A program made the position numbers and the translations under genes. This document shows positions 10,052 to 22,284 of a stretch of DNA of 32,758 nucleotides, piece after piece (positions within the stretch are counted from its first letter, which is position 1; each line of letters starts with the position of its first letter). A model generated the notes under the pieces. The model made no database searches. It saw only the letters and a program-made list of their open reading frames with translations, and had not been told where the DNA came from. The DNA is from Burkholderiaceae bacterium (GTDB lineage: Bacteria; Pseudomonadota; Gammaproteobacteria; Burkholderiales; Burkholderiaceae_B): assembly GCA_029866055.1 (NCBI GenBank), contig JARXAG010000137.1, positions 1 through 32,758 of the forward strand, read 5' to 3'.

Positions 10052-10052
10052 T

Positions 10053-11183
10053 ATGGCACGCCCCTGGAATTTTGCCGCAGGCCCTTCGGTCATGCCCGAA
10101 GAGGTCTTGCAGCAAGCAGCTGCAGAGATGCTTGATTGGCACGGCAGTGGCATGTCTGTGATGGAAATGAGCCATCGCGGTAGCGAGTTCATACAGATTT
10201 ATACCGAAGCCGAAGCTGATCTTCGTGAACTCTTGGGCGTACCGGCTGATTACGCGATCTTGTTTATGCAAGGCGGCGCGACCGCTGAAAACGCGATTGT
10301 GCCGTTGAACTTATTAGGGCGGATGGCCCAGCCTAAGGCTGATTTTGTGGTCACGGGGATTTGGTCGGTCAAATCCCACCAAGAATGTCAGCGCTACGGC
10401 GATGCCCATATTGCTGCAAGCAATGCTGCGCCTACGGTCATTGACGGCGTGCAACAACAACCGTTTACCTGGGTGCCTGCGCTTGATACCTGGCAGGTTC
10501 GTAAAGATGCTGCCTACCTACACCTGTGCAGCAACGAAACGATTGGTGGCGTTGAAACCATGGCTTGGCCTGACATGGCAAGCCTAGGGGCGCCTGAGGT
10601 GCCCTTGGTGGTGGATGCGTCTTCGCACTTTTTGTCGCGACCCTTTCGCGTTGAACAAACCGGCATGATCTTTGCAGGGGCGCAAAAAAACGCGGGCCCA
10701 GCCGGCCTGACAATTGTGATCGTGCGGCGTGATTTGATTGGCCATGCGTTACCGATCTGCCCTTCGGCGTTTGATTATGCCAATGTCGCAGCGCAACAGT
10801 CGATGTTCAATACACCGCCAACCTATGCCATTTACATGGCGGGCTTAGTGTTTAAATGGCTTAAAAAGCTGGGCGGTCTTGAAAAAATTGAGCAACTGAA
10901 TATTGCTAAAGCCCAAGCGTTATACGGTTTTTTTGAGCAAAGCGAGTTTTATCGCTTGCCGGTACATGGTTCGGCGCGCTCTCGTATGAATGCGCCATTT
11001 TTTTTACCAAACGCAGCGCTTGACACAGACTTCTTGCAAGGTGCTCAGGCGCGTGGTCTGATGCAGTTAAAGGGGCACAAATCAGTTGGTGGCATGCGTG
11101 CTTCGATATATAACGCGATGCCGCTTGAGGGCGTGCTCACACTGATTGACTATCTAAAGGACTTTGAGACAGCGCATGGATGA
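10053..11183 (+). CDS. serC: Phosphoserine aminotransferase
   Basis: Starts [43 protein letters not shown]. The ORF track extension to 9909 is an out-of-frame overlap with gyrA. Confidence 0.95.
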   Translation: MARPWNFAAGPSVMPEEVLQQAAAEMLDWHGSGMSVMEMSHRGSEFIQIYTEAEADLRELLGVPADYAILFMQGGATAENAIVPLNLLGRMAQPKADFVVTGIWSVKSHQECQRYGDAHIAASNAAPTVIDGVQQQPFTWVPALDTWQVRKDAAYLHLCSNETIGGVETMAWPDMASLGAPEVPLVVDASSHFLSRPFRVEQTGMIFAGAQKNAGPAGLTIVIVRRDLIGHALPICPSAFDYANVAAQQSMFNTPPTYAIYMAGLVFKWLKKLGGLEKIEQLNIAKAQALYGFFEQSEFYRLPVHGSARSRMNAPFFLPNAALDTDFLQGAQARGLMQLKGHKSVGGMRASIYNAMPLEGVLTLIDYLKDFETAHG

Positions 11184-12261
11184 GTCATTTCAAGCTAAGT
11201 TGTTGCCGCTACGTCAGCGGATTGATCAGATCGATGCCGAGATTCTTGATTTATTGAATCAGCGCGCACGCACGGCTCAAGACGTCGGTGAGCTCAAACA
11301 CGCGTTTAATGCCCAAGGCCCTGTGTTGCGCCCCGAGCGCGAGGCGCAGGTGATTCGGCAACTGCAAACTTTAAATCGCGGGCCTCTGCCCACTGAGGCT
11401 GTGTCCTCGGTCTGGACTGAAATCATTTCAGCGTGTCGCGGTCTTGAACAATCGTTGACGGTCGCTTTTTTAGGGCCTGCAGGCTCATTTTCTGAGCAAG
11501 CTGCCTTTGAACATTTTGGGCATTCGGTCACCGGCATGCCCTGTGCCTCGTTCGATGAAGTGTTTCGTGCAGTTGAGGCTGGCGCTGCACAGGTTGGTAT
11601 GGTGCCTGTTGAAAACTCGACTGAAGGCGCGGTCAATCGCACACTTGATTTATTGCTGGGGTCGTCTTTACGTATCTTAGGCGAGCGTTCGTTGTTGATT
11701 CGCCATTGTCTGCTGACAAAAAGTGGCGACATGACTGGCATCACGAAAATCATGGCGCACCCTCAGGCGTTAGCGCAGTGTCAAAGCTGGTTAAACCGTG
11801 AATACCCCGGTATCAAACGTGAACCCGTCTCGAGTAACTCTGAAGCCGCGCGCTTGGCGTCGCTCGATCCCTCTATCGCCGCAATCGCAAGCGACATCGC
11901 CGCGCGAGCCTGGGGCTTGCAAGTCTTGGCAGCAGGCATTCAAGACGACTCGCAAAATCGCACCCGCTTTTTGGCGATTGGTCAGCTGGCGATCCTGCCG
12001 AGTGGGCGCGATAAAACCAGTTTGATTCTTGCCGTCGCCAACCGAGCTGGTGCGGTCTATCAAATGCTAGCCCCCTTGTCGGCCAATGGCGTCTCTATGA
12101 CGCGTTTCGAATCACGCCCTGCGCGCACAGGTCAGTGGGAATACTATTTTTACGTTGACCTTGAAGGGCATTGCGATGACGCGCCGGTGAAAAAGGCACT
12201 TGCTACCCTCGAACAGCAGTGTGCCTTTTACAAGTTGTTGGGTTCGTATCCAGCACAATAA
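11176..12261 (+). CDS. pheA: Bifunctional chorismate mutase / prephenate dehydratase (P-protein)
   Basis: [41 protein letters not shown] (chorismate mutase) plus [32 protein letters not shown] and ESRPAR (prephenate dehydratase and ACT). The start overlaps the serC stop. Confidence 0.95.
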   Translation: MDESFQAKLLPLRQRIDQIDAEILDLLNQRARTAQDVGELKHAFNAQGPVLRPEREAQVIRQLQTLNRGPLPTEAVSSVWTEIISACRGLEQSLTVAFLGPAGSFSEQAAFEHFGHSVTGMPCASFDEVFRAVEAGAAQVGMVPVENSTEGAVNRTLDLLLGSSLRILGERSLLIRHCLLTKSGDMTGITKIMAHPQALAQCQSWLNREYPGIKREPVSSNSEAARLASLDPSIAAIASDIAARAWGLQVLAAGIQDDSQNRTRFLAIGQLAILPSGRDKTSLILAVANRAGAVYQMLAPLSANGVSMTRFESRPARTGQWEYYFYVDLEGHCDDAPVKKALATLEQQCAFYKLLGSYPAQ

Positions 12262-12377
12262 ACGGTGCGCGCTGTTGCAACGCGCTGTTGCAACGTTGTG
12301 CAAGCGTATGGTTCAAATTTTAGTACTACGATCGTAGTTCAGCAGTTCACTTTTTGATTTCTGTCGGTGTCAACCTT

Positions 12378-13508
12378 ATGTCGTCTAAAGATTCGGTATT
12401 GATTGCTCCTCCCCATGTTGCTGCGATTGCGCCTTATCAGGCTGGCAAGCCAATCGAAGAGCTTGCACGCGAATTTGGTCTTGACCCAAAGCAGATCGTG
12501 AAGCTTGCTTCAAACGAAAATCCCTTGGGCATGCCTGAATCTGCGCGGTTGGCAATTGTGGCGGCTACGGCTCAGTTAGGGCGTTATCCTGATCCGGCCG
12601 GCTTTGAGTTGAAGCATGCTTTGTCTGCACGCTGGTCGGTGCCACAAAATTGGTTAACGCTGGGTAACGGGTCAAACGATATCCTTGAGCTCGTTGCCTC
12701 GGCCTTGCTCGAACCCGGTAGCTCAGTGGTGTATGCCCAGCACGCCTTCGTGGTGTATCGATTGGCCACGCAGGCACGTGGTGCACGTCATCTGGTCGTA
12801 CCCGCTAAAGACTTTGGCCACGATTTGCCTGCAATGCTCGAGGCAATTGATGACACGACGCGTGTTGTCTTCATTGCTAATCCAAATAATCCAACCGGCA
12901 CGTATCTGCCCAACGCACAGCTTGAGGCGTTTCTTGCGGCGGTGGCCCAACGTCACGGTACCCGCGTGACGGTTGTGCTCGATGAGGCTTACAACGAGTT
13001 TCTTGAGCCCGAACTGCGCGTCGACAGTGTGGGTTTAGTCAAACGTTACGCAAACTTGCTAGTGTCGCGCAGTTTTTCAAAAGCTTACGGTTTGGCCGGC
13101 TTGCGCGTTGGGTATGCGATTGCGCAGCCGACACTGACCGATTTGATGAACCGTGTGCGTCAACCGTTCAACGTAAATTCGTTGGCACAGGCAGCAGCGA
13201 TTGCTGCCTTACAAGATACCGAGTTTTTAGCAAAAAGTTTTGCCGTCAATCGTGATGGCAAAGCGCAGCTGCAAGATGGCTTTGCAAAACTCGGTTTAAC
13301 CTTTATCCCGAGCTACTCCAATTTTGTGTTGGTGAAAGTGGGCGATGCGCCTCACGTCAATCTTGAGTTGCTCAAGCGCGGCGTGATTGTGCGCCCGGTT
13401 GCAGGCGACGGCTTACCCGAGTGGTTGCGTGTCTCGATTGGTTTGCCACACGAAAATCAAACATTCCTAGACGCTTTGACAGCGATTGTGCAGGCTGACG
13501 CAAAATGA
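12378..13508 (+). CDS. hisC: Histidinol-phosphate aminotransferase
   Basis: PLP aminotransferase motifs IVKLASNENPLGMPESA, FIANPNNPTGTYL and SRSFSKAYGLAGLRVGYA; gene order context. Confidence 0.93.
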   Translation: MSSKDSVLIAPPHVAAIAPYQAGKPIEELAREFGLDPKQIVKLASNENPLGMPESARLAIVAATAQLGRYPDPAGFELKHALSARWSVPQNWLTLGNGSNDILELVASALLEPGSSVVYAQHAFVVYRLATQARGARHLVVPAKDFGHDLPAMLEAIDDTTRVVFIANPNNPTGTYLPNAQLEAFLAAVAQRHGTRVTVVLDEAYNEFLEPELRVDSVGLVKRYANLLVSRSFSKAYGLAGLRVGYAIAQPTLTDLMNRVRQPFNVNSLAQAAAIAALQDTEFLAKSFAVNRDGKAQLQDGFAKLGLTFIPSYSNFVLVKVGDAPHVNLELLKRGVIVRPVAGDGLPEWLRVSIGLPHENQTFLDALTAIVQADAK

Positions 13509-14398
13509 CCGCAGTCACAAAGACCGAGCCTTTTCATATTTCAACCCTAGCGATTGTTGGTGTTGGTTTAATTGGTGGATCGTTTGCGGCAGCGTTGCGC
13601 CAAGCGGGTTGTGTCGGGCGCGTGTTGGGCGCTGGGCGTCGGCCCGAAACCTTGCAAGAGGCCGTGCGCCTGAGCTTAATTGATGAAGCGGTTAGCCTTG
13701 CAGAAGCCGCGCAACGCGCGGATTTTATTTTTGTTGCAGCCCCTGTGGGGGCGTTTGCTGCAATTTTTGCTGGGCTTAAACCGACACTTAACCCTAAGGC
13801 CGTGATGACCGATGGTGGCAGCACAAAGCAAAACGTCATCGAGGCTGCACGCGAGGGGCTGCAAGACCGTATTGCCCAGTTTGTACCCAGCCACCCGATG
13901 GCTGGTTCGCACGAAACTGGGCCCCAAGCGGCTCAAGCGCGCCTTTACCAAGGTAAGCGTGTCGTGCTCACCCCCTTGGTTGAAAATCATCCTCAGGATA
14001 TTGCACGGGTGCAAGGCGCCTGGCAGGCCTGTGGGGCAAACCTAGTCATGCTGAACCCCGCGCAACACGACGCTGCGGTGGCTGCGATTAGTCACATGCC
14101 ACATTGGGTCGCAGCGCTGTTCATGCAACATTTGACGCAAAGCGATGACGCAGCACTAAAGCTTGAGCTTGCTGGGTCTGGTTTTAGAGATTTCACACGC
14201 GTCGCGCAAGGTTCACCTGAAATGTGGCGCGATATTTTTGAGGCGAATCGTCAGTCTATGCAAACTGAGATCGCGACCTTTCGAAAAGTGCTTGAGCGCG
14301 CCGAACATGCCTTAAACACAGGTGATTACGCCTATTTGCAAGACATGCTCGAAGTGGCTTCGCAGGCGCGCCGCGACTGGGTGGGTCAGCAATCATGA
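13505..14398 (+). CDS. tyrA: Prephenate dehydrogenase
   Basis: [19 protein letters not shown] Rossmann motif, [41 protein letters not shown]. Confidence 0.94.
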   Translation: MTAVTKTEPFHISTLAIVGVGLIGGSFAAALRQAGCVGRVLGAGRRPETLQEAVRLSLIDEAVSLAEAAQRADFIFVAAPVGAFAAIFAGLKPTLNPKAVMTDGGSTKQNVIEAAREGLQDRIAQFVPSHPMAGSHETGPQAAQARLYQGKRVVLTPLVENHPQDIARVQGAWQACGANLVMLNPAQHDAAVAAISHMPHWVAALFMQHLTQSDDAALKLELAGSGFRDFTRVAQGSPEMWRDIFEANRQSMQTEIATFRKVLERAEHALNTGDYAYLQDMLEVASQARRDWVGQQS

Positions 14399-15711
14399 GC
14401 GGTGTTGCGTATCTTGATTTGCCGCACGTCAAACATGTGCGAGGCGACGTCGAGCTGCCCGGCTCAAAAAGTATTTCAAATCGCGTGTTGCTGTTAGCGG
14501 CGCTGGCGCTGGGTTCTACACGTATTGATGGTTTGCTAGAGTCAGACGATACGGCGGTGATGCTCAACGCTTTGCAGCAGCTCGGTGTGCAAGTGACACG
14601 CCACACCGCCGATTCAGTGACGGTGCAAGGGGTATCGCGGTTTGCAGTCGATCAGGCTGATTTGTTTATGGGCAATGCCGGTACTGCGATTCGCCCGTTG
14701 ACAGCGGTGCTTGCGCTAATGGGCGGGCATTATGGGTTGTCGGGTGTGCCGCGCATGCACGAGCGCCCGATCAGAGATTTAGTCGATGGGCTTCGCGACC
14801 TGGGTGCCAATCTCACCTACACGGGTCAAGAAGGCTATCCACCACTTCTGATTTCTCCGCCCGGTGCCTTGAGTGATCGCGTGCGCGTGCAGGGGTCGGT
14901 ATCCAGTCAGTTTTTGACGGCGGTGTTGATGGCAGCGCCCTTGGCTGTTGCGCGTTCGGGGCGCCCGCTCGTGATTGAGGTACTTGGCGAACTGATTTCA
15001 AAGCCCTATATCGACATTACCTTAAACCTGATGGCGCGTTTTGGCGTGCAGGTCGAGCGTAACGGATGGCAGCAGTTCGTCGTTCCTGCACGAGCCGCGT
15101 ACTCTTCCCCCGGCCAAATTTATGTTGAGGGCGATGCGTCTTCAGCCTCTTATTTTTTGGCGATGGGGGCGTTGGGGCTGGGGCCGTTGCGCGTGTTGGG
15201 CGTAGGTCAAGATAGTATTCAGGGAGATGTGGCGTTTGCCGACACGGTGCAAGCCATGGGCGCACACGTTAAGCGCGACGCCGCCTCGCTTGAGGTGTCG
15301 GGTATCGACTTAGCGAAAGGCCAGCGTCTCAACGCGTTTGACACAGACTTTAATTTGATCCCAGATGCCGCGATGACCGCGGCGATGTTGGCATTATTTG
15401 CCAACGGGCCGTGCACCTTGCGCAATATTGGTAGCTGGCGCGTCAAAGAAACAGATCGAATCTTTGCCATGCAAACCGAGTTGCAAAAGCTTGGTGCGCA
15501 AGTGCAAAGCGGCCCCGATTGGTTGCGCGTCTCGCCGATCGAGGCGGGCCAGTGGCGCGACGCGTCAATTGACACCTATGATGATCACCGCATGGCGATG
15601 TGCTTTTCTCTTGCGGCCTTTGGGCAGGCGAGAGTGCGCATTATGGATCCGGGCTGCGTCAGCAAAACGTTTCCGACCTATTTTGAGGTGTTTAAAGGGC
15701 TGTTGAGGTGA
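14395..15711 (+). CDS. aroA: 3-phosphoshikimate 1-carboxyvinyltransferase (EPSP synthase)
   Basis: [71 protein letters not shown]. Confidence 0.97.
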   Translation: MSGVAYLDLPHVKHVRGDVELPGSKSISNRVLLLAALALGSTRIDGLLESDDTAVMLNALQQLGVQVTRHTADSVTVQGVSRFAVDQADLFMGNAGTAIRPLTAVLALMGGHYGLSGVPRMHERPIRDLVDGLRDLGANLTYTGQEGYPPLLISPPGALSDRVRVQGSVSSQFLTAVLMAAPLAVARSGRPLVIEVLGELISKPYIDITLNLMARFGVQVERNGWQQFVVPARAAYSSPGQIYVEGDASSASYFLAMGALGLGPLRVLGVGQDSIQGDVAFADTVQAMGAHVKRDAASLEVSGIDLAKGQRLNAFDTDFNLIPDAAMTAAMLALFANGPCTLRNIGSWRVKETDRIFAMQTELQKLGAQVQSGPDWLRVSPIEAGQWRDASIDTYDDHRMAMCFSLAAFGQARVRIMDPGCVSKTFPTYFEVFKGLLR

Positions 15712-16391
15712 ATGTGCTGAGCCCTGTGATTACCATTGATGGTCCAACCGCGTCGGGTAAAGGCACAGTCGCCCACCGAGTCGCGCAAGCCCTAGGGTGG
15801 GGCGTGCTCGATAGTGGGGCCTTATACCGCTTGACCGCTTTGTCGGTGTTGCAACAGGCGATCGATCCCGAAGACATACCAGCGGTCGCGCGGGCAGGGC
15901 AACAACTTGAGGTCAGCTTTCATCCCAAAGGCGTGATGCTGTTTGGTCATGAAGTGTCTGAACTCATCCGGCAAGAGCACGTGGGTAACCTTGCCTCGCG
16001 CCTGGCGCCTAACCCAGCCTTGCGTCAGGCGTTGCTTGAACGGCAAAGGGCGTTTCGCCAGCCGCCCGGCTTGGTGGCCGATGGTCGCGATATGGGGACA
16101 ATCGTTTTCAAAGATGCTTCGCTAAAGATATTTTTAGTAGCCGACGCGCAGGCACGTGCCGAGCGTCGCTGTAAGCAGTTGATCGAAAAGGGAATTTCTG
16201 CTAATCTAGACGACCTTGTCGCTGATATGCGCGAGCGTGACGCACGTGATATTGAACGTGCGGTTGCGCCACTTCTACCAGCATCAGACGCACACGTGGT
16301 CGATTCGTCGCAACTGACGGTCGAGCAAACGGTGCAAAACGTCCTTGACCTGTGGTCAAGGGTTCTACCAACCCCACCCGCGCAGGCGTAG
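15708..16391 (+). CDS. cmk: Cytidylate kinase
   Basis: GTG start overlapping the aroA stop; [54 protein letters not shown]. Confidence 0.95.
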   Translation: MNVLSPVITIDGPTASGKGTVAHRVAQALGWGVLDSGALYRLTALSVLQQAIDPEDIPAVARAGQQLEVSFHPKGVMLFGHEVSELIRQEHVGNLASRLAPNPALRQALLERQRAFRQPPGLVADGRDMGTIVFKDASLKIFLVADAQARAERRCKQLIEKGISANLDDLVADMRERDARDIERAVAPLLPASDAHVVDSSQLTVEQTVQNVLDLWSRVLPTPPAQA

Positions 16392-16486
16392 GGGCTGTTC
16401 GCCCGGCGAGCTTTGCTCGGGCACGCAGCAACTGCAATCTAAACGGCGTGTAACCCGGCCCCCAAGGCCACCTGGATCTCCTTCAC

Positions 16487-18199
16487 ATGTCAACTCAACA
16501 ACTCTCAACCGATGCAGGCGAAAGCTTTGCAGCGATGTTTGCAGCAAGTATCGAAAAGCAAGATATGAAGTCCGGCGAGGTCATCTCTGCCGAAGTCGTG
16601 CGTATTGACCATAATTTTGTGGTGGTAAACGCCGGCCTGAAGTCTGAGGCACTGATTCCTCTTGAAGAATTCTTAAACGATCAGGGCGAGCTCGAAGTCA
16701 AACCAGGCGATTTTGTTTCTGTTGCCATTGATTCGCTCGAAAACGGCTACGGTGACACCGTGCTGTCTCGTGATCGCGCCAAGCGCCTGTCGGCCTGGCT
16801 GTCACTCGAAAAATCACTCGAGAAAAACGAACTGGTTACCGGCACCATCACCGGTAAAGTCAAAGGCGGCTTGACTGTCATGACTGCAGGCATTCGTGCC
16901 TTCTTGCCAGGCTCGCTGGTTGATCTGCGTCCTGTGAAAGACACAACGCCGTTCGAAGGCAAGACCATGGAGTTCAAGGTCATCAAGCTTGATCGCAAGC
17001 GCAACAACGTGGTGGTATCGCGTCGTGCTGTGCTCGAAGCCAGCATGGGCGAAGACCGCCAGAAGCTGCTCGAAAATCTGCAAGAAGGTTCGATCGTTAA
17101 AGGTGTGGTTAAAAACATCACCGATTACGGCGCATTCGTTGACCTGGGCGGCATCGATGGTCTGTTGCACATCACCGATATGGCCTGGCGTCGCGTGCGT
17201 CATCCGTCTGAAGTGTTGGCTGTTGGCCAAGAAGTCGAAGCAAAAGTTCTTAAGTTTGATCAAGAAAAAAGCCGTGTGTCATTGGGCGTCAAGCAGCTTG
17301 GCGAAGATCCATGGGTGGGTCTCGCACGTCGCTACCCACAGCACACACGTCTGTTCGGTAAAGTCACTAACCTCACCGACTACGGTTCATTCGTTGAAGT
17401 CGAAGCCGGCATTGAAGGCTTGGTACACGTGTCTGAAATGGATTGGACCAACAAAAACGTTGATCCACGCAAGGTTGTGACCTTGGGCGAAGAAGTCGAA
17501 GTCATGGTTCTTGAAATCGACGAAGACCGTCGCCGTATTTCGTTGGGCATGAAGCAATGCCGTCAAAACCCCTGGGAAGAGTTCGCCTCTAACTTCAAAC
17601 GTGGCGATAAAGTTTCAGGCGCGATCAAGTCAATTACTGACTTCGGCGTGTTTGTTGGCTTGCCAGGCGGCATCGATGGTTTGGTGCATTTGTCTGATTT
17701 GTCCTGGACCGAAACCGGTGAAGAAGCCGTTCGTAACTTCAAGAAAGGCGACGAGCTGCATGCAACCGTGTTGGGTATCGACACTGACAAAGAGCGTATT
17801 TCGCTTGGCGTGAAACAGCTTGAAGGCGACCCCTTCAACAACTACGTGGCAACCTACGACAAGGGCGCTGTTGTACCTGGCACCGTTAAGTCTGTCGAAG
17901 CCAAGGGCGCTACCGTGACTCTGTCGCTCGAAGTTGAAGGTTACCTGCGTGCGTCTGAGATTTCGACAGGCCGCGTTGAAGACGCAACCACAGCGATTAA
18001 GGCTGGCGATAACATCGAAGCAATGATCATCAACGTCGATCGTAAGACGCGTCAGATTCAGTTGTCGATCAAAGCGCGCGATACAGCAGACACTGCAGAA
18101 TCTATGCAGCGTATTTCAGAGTCGAGTGCATCGTCGGGCACAACCAATTTGGGCGCGTTGCTCAAGGCCAAGCTCGATCAGGCTCGCGACACTGAATAA
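16487..18199 (+). CDS. rpsA: 30S ribosomal protein S1
   Basis: 570 aa with multiple S1 domains ([57 protein letters not shown]). Confidence 0.97.
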   Translation: MSTQQLSTDAGESFAAMFAASIEKQDMKSGEVISAEVVRIDHNFVVVNAGLKSEALIPLEEFLNDQGELEVKPGDFVSVAIDSLENGYGDTVLSRDRAKRLSAWLSLEKSLEKNELVTGTITGKVKGGLTVMTAGIRAFLPGSLVDLRPVKDTTPFEGKTMEFKVIKLDRKRNNVVVSRRAVLEASMGEDRQKLLENLQEGSIVKGVVKNITDYGAFVDLGGIDGLLHITDMAWRRVRHPSEVLAVGQEVEAKVLKFDQEKSRVSLGVKQLGEDPWVGLARRYPQHTRLFGKVTNLTDYGSFVEVEAGIEGLVHVSEMDWTNKNVDPRKVVTLGEEVEVMVLEIDEDRRRISLGMKQCRQNPWEEFASNFKRGDKVSGAIKSITDFGVFVGLPGGIDGLVHLSDLSWTETGEEAVRNFKKGDELHATVLGIDTDKERISLGVKQLEGDPFNNYVATYDKGAVVPGTVKSVEAKGATVTLSLEVEGYLRASEISTGRVEDATTAIKAGDNIEAMIINVDRKTRQIQLSIKARDTADTAESMQRISESSASSGTTNLGALLKAKLDQARDTE

Positions 18200-18204
18200 T
18201 CCCA

Positions 18205-18528
18205 GTGACTAAGTCTGAACTTATCGCTGCGCTGGCGGCCCGCTACACACAGCTGGCCGCTCGCGACACCGATTACGCTGTTAAAACGGTGCTCGATGCC
18301 ATGACCGAGGCGTTAGCCGAAGGTCAACGCATCGAGATCCGTGGTTTTGGCAGCTTTTCGCTGTCTGAACGCGCACCACGCGTCGGGCGCAATCCCAAGT
18401 CGGGCGAACAAGTGTTGGTACCAGGTAAGCAGGTGCCACACTTCAAGGCCGGCAAAGAGTTGCGCGAACGTGTCGACTTGAATGGCGGTGCACCGAGCAC
18501 CGACCCAACAAGTGCGACAGATCATTGA
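18205..18528 (+). CDS. ihfB: Integration host factor subunit beta
   Basis: GTG start; [70 protein letters not shown]. Confidence 0.96.
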   Translation: MTKSELIAALAARYTQLAARDTDYAVKTVLDAMTEALAEGQRIEIRGFGSFSLSERAPRVGRNPKSGEQVLVPGKQVPHFKAGKELRERVDLNGGAPSTDPTSATDH

Positions 18529-18536
18529 TTTATTAG

Positions 18537-18562
18537 AAAAACCGCCGAAAGGCGGTTTTTTT
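18537..18562 (+). terminator. Intrinsic terminator downstream of ihfB
   Basis: AAAACCGCC-GAAA-GGCGGTTTTTTT. Confidence 0.92.
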
Positions 18563-18618
18563 ATGCGCCGAAACGGCAGGACGCTTACAATCGACTTTTG
18601 CACTTTGGAGCATCAGCC

Positions 18619-18936
18619 ATGCGCTACCTTGTCTGGGCTTTACGCTTAATTGTTTTTGTCGCCGTCTTAATGTTTGCCTTAAAAAACACTGACCCAGTGG
18701 GCGTGACGTTTTATGGCACGTGGGAGCTTCAAAGCGTTCCGCTGATTGTGGTGATGCTTTCGACCTTTGTGCTTGGCACCCTGTTTGGGCTCTTGCTGAC
18801 AGTACCCGGTTCACTGCGTCGTCGCCGCGAGGTTGTGCGTCTTAAAAAAGACCTTGAGCGTATACAAGCTGCAGTCAACCCGCCGGGCTCAGCACCGCTT
18901 TCACCTGATGCCTTGGTGCCTTTGTCGCCGATTTGA
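18619..18936 (+). CDS. lapA: Lipopolysaccharide assembly protein A domain protein
   Basis: MRYLVWALRLIVFVAVLMFALKNTDPVGVTFYGTWELQSVPLIVVMLSTFVLGTLFGLL, two TM segments; located directly upstream of lapB. Confidence 0.85.
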   Translation: MRYLVWALRLIVFVAVLMFALKNTDPVGVTFYGTWELQSVPLIVVMLSTFVLGTLFGLLLTVPGSLRRRREVVRLKKDLERIQAAVNPPGSAPLSPDALVPLSPI

Positions 18937-19006
18937 CGCTGGTATTTTTTGCCGCGTAAAGCTCAGCAGACTTTGCGCGCTTATTTTTTGACCTTAGGAA
19001 CACTGC

Positions 19007-20227
19007 GTGGATTTTGAGTCTTGGTGGCTGATTTTTGTGCCGTTGTTGTTCGCGTTAGGGTGGATGGCTGCGCGTTTTGATATCCGGCAGATTTTGTCCG
19101 AAACGCGTAATCTGCCCGATTCGTATTTTCGTGGTTTAAATTTCTTGCTCAACGAAGAGCCTGATCGTGCCATCGACGCGTTCGTTGAGGTCGCCAAGCT
19201 TGATCCCGAAACGACCGAGCTTCACTTTGCCCTAGGTAGCTTGTTTCGGCGGCGTGGCGAAATGGAGCGCGCCATCCGCGTGCATCAAAGCTTATTGTCG
19301 CGTGCCGATTTACCAGTCGGTCAGCGCGAGCACGCGCAGCATGAACTCGCACAAGACTATCTCAAGGCGGGCATGCTTGATCGTGCCGAAGAGGCCTTTA
19401 CAGTACTTAAAGATACAAGCTTTGGTTTAGCGGCGTTGCGCGCCTTGATTCGAATTTATGAATCCGAACACGACTGGACGCGCGCGATTCAAGCGGTTGA
19501 AAGCCTGAGAAAGTTGGTAGATGAGCCTGTGCCACAGTTGGTGCACTACTATTGTGAACTCGCTCAGGTTGCACTTGCGACTAAGCCCCCTTTGGTCGAG
19601 CAAGCGCAAGAGGCCTTGAAACAGGCAGAGCGCGCGGCAAAAGCACGCGATGCAGGCTCGGCTGCAGCCGCGAGTGTTCGCGTGACGATGATTCACGCCT
19701 CGATAGCAGGCTCTGCGCAACAAACGCTCTTACAACGGCAGTATTTTCAAGTGGTGCTCGACCAATCGCCCGAGTTTGCAGGGTTGGTTGCCGAGCAACT
19801 ATTGCAAAATTTTTCTCAAACCCAAGAATCTGCTCAGGGCTTGGCGTTGTTGCTGTCGCATCACGAAAAATACCCGTCTCTGGATTTGTTTAACGTGGTC
19901 TTTCGAGCGTTGCGAGCCCAAGAGGGCGTTGACGTTGCATGGGCGTTTGCTCGGCAGGCCTTGCAAGCCAACCCCTCGTTACTCGGTCTTGATCGCTTGC
20001 TTGAAGCCGAACTGGCACATGCTGAGGCAAATCAAACACCGCTTGAGAGCCCCATCCCCGGTGCTGATTTGGCGTTGTTGCGTCGGTTGATTAACCAGCA
20101 CAGCCAACGTCTTGATCGCTATACCTGCCGTAGCTGTGGGTTTCAGGCGCGGCGCTACTATTGGCAGTGCCCTGGTTGTAATGCGTGGGAAACTTATAAA
20201 CCACGCCGGATGGAAGAACTTGCATGA
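19007..20227 (+). CDS. lapB: Lipopolysaccharide assembly protein B (TPR plus rubredoxin-type metal site)
   Basis: N-terminal TM, TPR-like repeats, C-terminal YTCRSCGFQARRYYWQCPGCNAWETYKP. Confidence 0.93.
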   Translation: MDFESWWLIFVPLLFALGWMAARFDIRQILSETRNLPDSYFRGLNFLLNEEPDRAIDAFVEVAKLDPETTELHFALGSLFRRRGEMERAIRVHQSLLSRADLPVGQREHAQHELAQDYLKAGMLDRAEEAFTVLKDTSFGLAALRALIRIYESEHDWTRAIQAVESLRKLVDEPVPQLVHYYCELAQVALATKPPLVEQAQEALKQAERAAKARDAGSAAAASVRVTMIHASIAGSAQQTLLQRQYFQVVLDQSPEFAGLVAEQLLQNFSQTQESAQGLALLLSHHEKYPSLDLFNVVFRALRAQEGVDVAWAFARQALQANPSLLGLDRLLEAELAHAEANQTPLESPIPGADLALLRRLINQHSQRLDRYTCRSCGFQARRYYWQCPGCNAWETYKPRRMEELA

Positions 20228-21153
20228 AGACATTTCCTAAAGACGCGGTGACACGTGCCCGAGTATTGGTTGTTGGTGACGTGATGCTTGATCGTTATTG
20301 GTTTGGTGACGTTGAGCGCATCTCTCCTGAGGCGCCTGTGCCGGTGGTGCACGTGGCCCGCCGCGAAGATCGCTTGGGCGGTGCTGCCAACGTTGCGCGC
20401 AACGCCGTGGCTTTAGGTGCAAAAGTTACCTTGGTCGGTTTGGTTGGGGTAGACGAGGCCGCGACCCGGGTGCATGAACTGCTAGCAGAGGCCGGCGTCA
20501 CCGCGCACTTGATCGCCGATGCCGCACACCCGACGACACTTAAAATGCGTGTGCTGGCGCGTCAACAACAAATGATGCGTATCGATTTCGAAGAAAAACC
20601 CACCGCGCAGTTGCTCGACACCTTACAGGCGCAAGTGGCGCCTTTGTTCGCCGAGCATGACGTGGTTGTTTTTTCTGACTACGCCAAGGGCGCGCTGGCG
20701 CATGTCGAGGCCTTAATTACCTTGGCCCGCCTGCAAGGGATTGCGGTCTTGGTTGACCCTAAGGGCAGTGATTATCAACGTTACCGCGGTGCCACCTTGG
20801 TCACCCCTAATCGTGGCGAGATGCAGCAGGCTGTGGGGCACTGGTCGAGCGAGACGGATTTGGCAGAACGCGCGCAAGGTTTACGCGATCAGCTCGAGCT
20901 CGAGGCGTTGCTAGTGACCCGCTCAGAGCAAGGTATGACGCTATTTACTGCGAACGGCAGTGATCATGTTGATGCCCAGGCGCATGAGGTGTTTGATGTC
21001 TCGGGGGCAGGCGACACCGTGTTAGCGACTCTTGCTGTGATGCGCGCAATCGGAGTCGATTGGCCTGAGGCGATGCGTTGGGCGAATCGCGCAGGTGGAA
21101 TCGTTGTGGGTAAACTAGGAACATCGATCGTAACTGCCGGAGAACTTGCATGA
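20224..21153 (+). CDS. hldA: D-glycero-beta-D-manno-heptose-7-phosphate kinase (HldA/RfaE domain I)
   Basis: [33 protein letters not shown]...[12 protein letters not shown]-terminal [19 protein letters not shown] overlap with lapB. Confidence 0.93.
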   Translation: MKTFPKDAVTRARVLVVGDVMLDRYWFGDVERISPEAPVPVVHVARREDRLGGAANVARNAVALGAKVTLVGLVGVDEAATRVHELLAEAGVTAHLIADAAHPTTLKMRVLARQQQMMRIDFEEKPTAQLLDTLQAQVAPLFAEHDVVVFSDYAKGALAHVEALITLARLQGIAVLVDPKGSDYQRYRGATLVTPNRGEMQQAVGHWSSETDLAERAQGLRDQLELEALLVTRSEQGMTLFTANGSDHVDAQAHEVFDVSGAGDTVLATLAVMRAIGVDWPEAMRWANRAGGIVVGKLGTSIVTAGELA

Positions 21154-22151
21154 TTGTTGTCACAGGCGCGGCTGGCTTTATTGGCAGCAATATCATTCGC
21201 GGCTTAAATCGCCGTGGCATCACAAATATTTTGGCGGTCGACGATCTGACGGATGGCGATAAATTCGTGAATCTGGTGGGTGGTCAAATTAGCGATTACA
21301 TGCACAAAGACGAGTTTCGTCGCGGCGTGCTTGAGGGCTTTTTACCTGGCGTGCGTGCGGTGTTTCATCAGGGTGCCTGTTCGGATACAACCGAGCGTAA
21401 TGGCCAGTTTATGATGGACAACAACTATCGCGTCACCCTCGAGTTGTTTGAGTATTGCCAAACGCATAAAGTCCCGCTGATGTATGCGTCGTCGGCGGCG
21501 GTGTATGGCGCGGGCCCGCACTATGCTGAGTCTTTAGAAAATGAAAAGCCGTTAAACGTGTATGGCTATTCAAAATTTTTGTTTGATCAAGTGTTGCGCG
21601 CGCGCATGAGTTCGCTCACTGCGCAAGTCGTTGGTTTGCGCTATTTCAATGTGTATGGTCCGCAAGAGCAGCACAAAGGGCGCATGGCTTCGGTGGCGTT
21701 TCACAACATGAATCAGTTTATCGACGAGGGTCATGTCCGTTTGTTTGGTGGCTGGGATGGCTATGCCGATGGCGGGCAGTTGCGTGACTTTATTTCAGTG
21801 CACGATGTGGTCGATGTCAATTTGCATTTTCTCGATCACCCCAAAGTATCTGGTATCTTCAACTGCGGTACCGGGCGAGCCCAACCGTTTAACGATGTGG
21901 CCAGTACAGTCGTCAACACCATGCGCACGCTGCGCGGGCAAGCGCCCATGTCGCTTGAAGAACTGGTGCGGCACGGATCGCTGCGCTATACGGCGTTTCC
22001 TGAAGACCTGAAGGGTCGTTATCAAAGCTATACACAGGCTGATGTGTCGGCGCTGCGTGCCGCGGGTTACAAGTCTGAGATGCGCGACGTGCAAACGGGC
22101 GTGGCTGAGTATGTCCGCGCGCTGCACGAGGCAAGTGCTGGCGCGCAGTAA
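21150..22151 (+). CDS. hldD: ADP-L-glycero-D-manno-heptose 6-epimerase
   Basis: [76 protein letters not shown]. Confidence 0.96.
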   Translation: MIVVTGAAGFIGSNIIRGLNRRGITNILAVDDLTDGDKFVNLVGGQISDYMHKDEFRRGVLEGFLPGVRAVFHQGACSDTTERNGQFMMDNNYRVTLELFEYCQTHKVPLMYASSAAVYGAGPHYAESLENEKPLNVYGYSKFLFDQVLRARMSSLTAQVVGLRYFNVYGPQEQHKGRMASVAFHNMNQFIDEGHVRLFGGWDGYADGGQLRDFISVHDVVDVNLHFLDHPKVSGIFNCGTGRAQPFNDVASTVVNTMRTLRGQAPMSLEELVRHGSLRYTAFPEDLKGRYQSYTQADVSALRAAGYKSEMRDVQTGVAEYVRALHEASAGAQ

Positions 22152-22284
22152 GCACGTTGAATTACGGGTGGATATTGCCTGGCTATCTGCCCCGTAAGCT
22201 CTACAAAAAACCTCAAGATGGCGCTGCGACAGTGTTGGCCTAGGCCACGCGCTGGTTCGCATCATCCTTTTTAGAGGTAGAGCC

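Noticed and set aside
9909-10052. N-terminal extension of the serC ORF in the ORF track
   Set aside because: It overlaps the gyrA 3' end out of frame. The canonical SerC start [15 protein letters not shown] is at 10053.
22236-22247. 12-bp perfect palindrome TGGCCTAGGCCA upstream of the comEA-like gene
   Set aside because: About eight perfect 12-bp palindromes are expected by chance in a window this size, and nothing else supports it.
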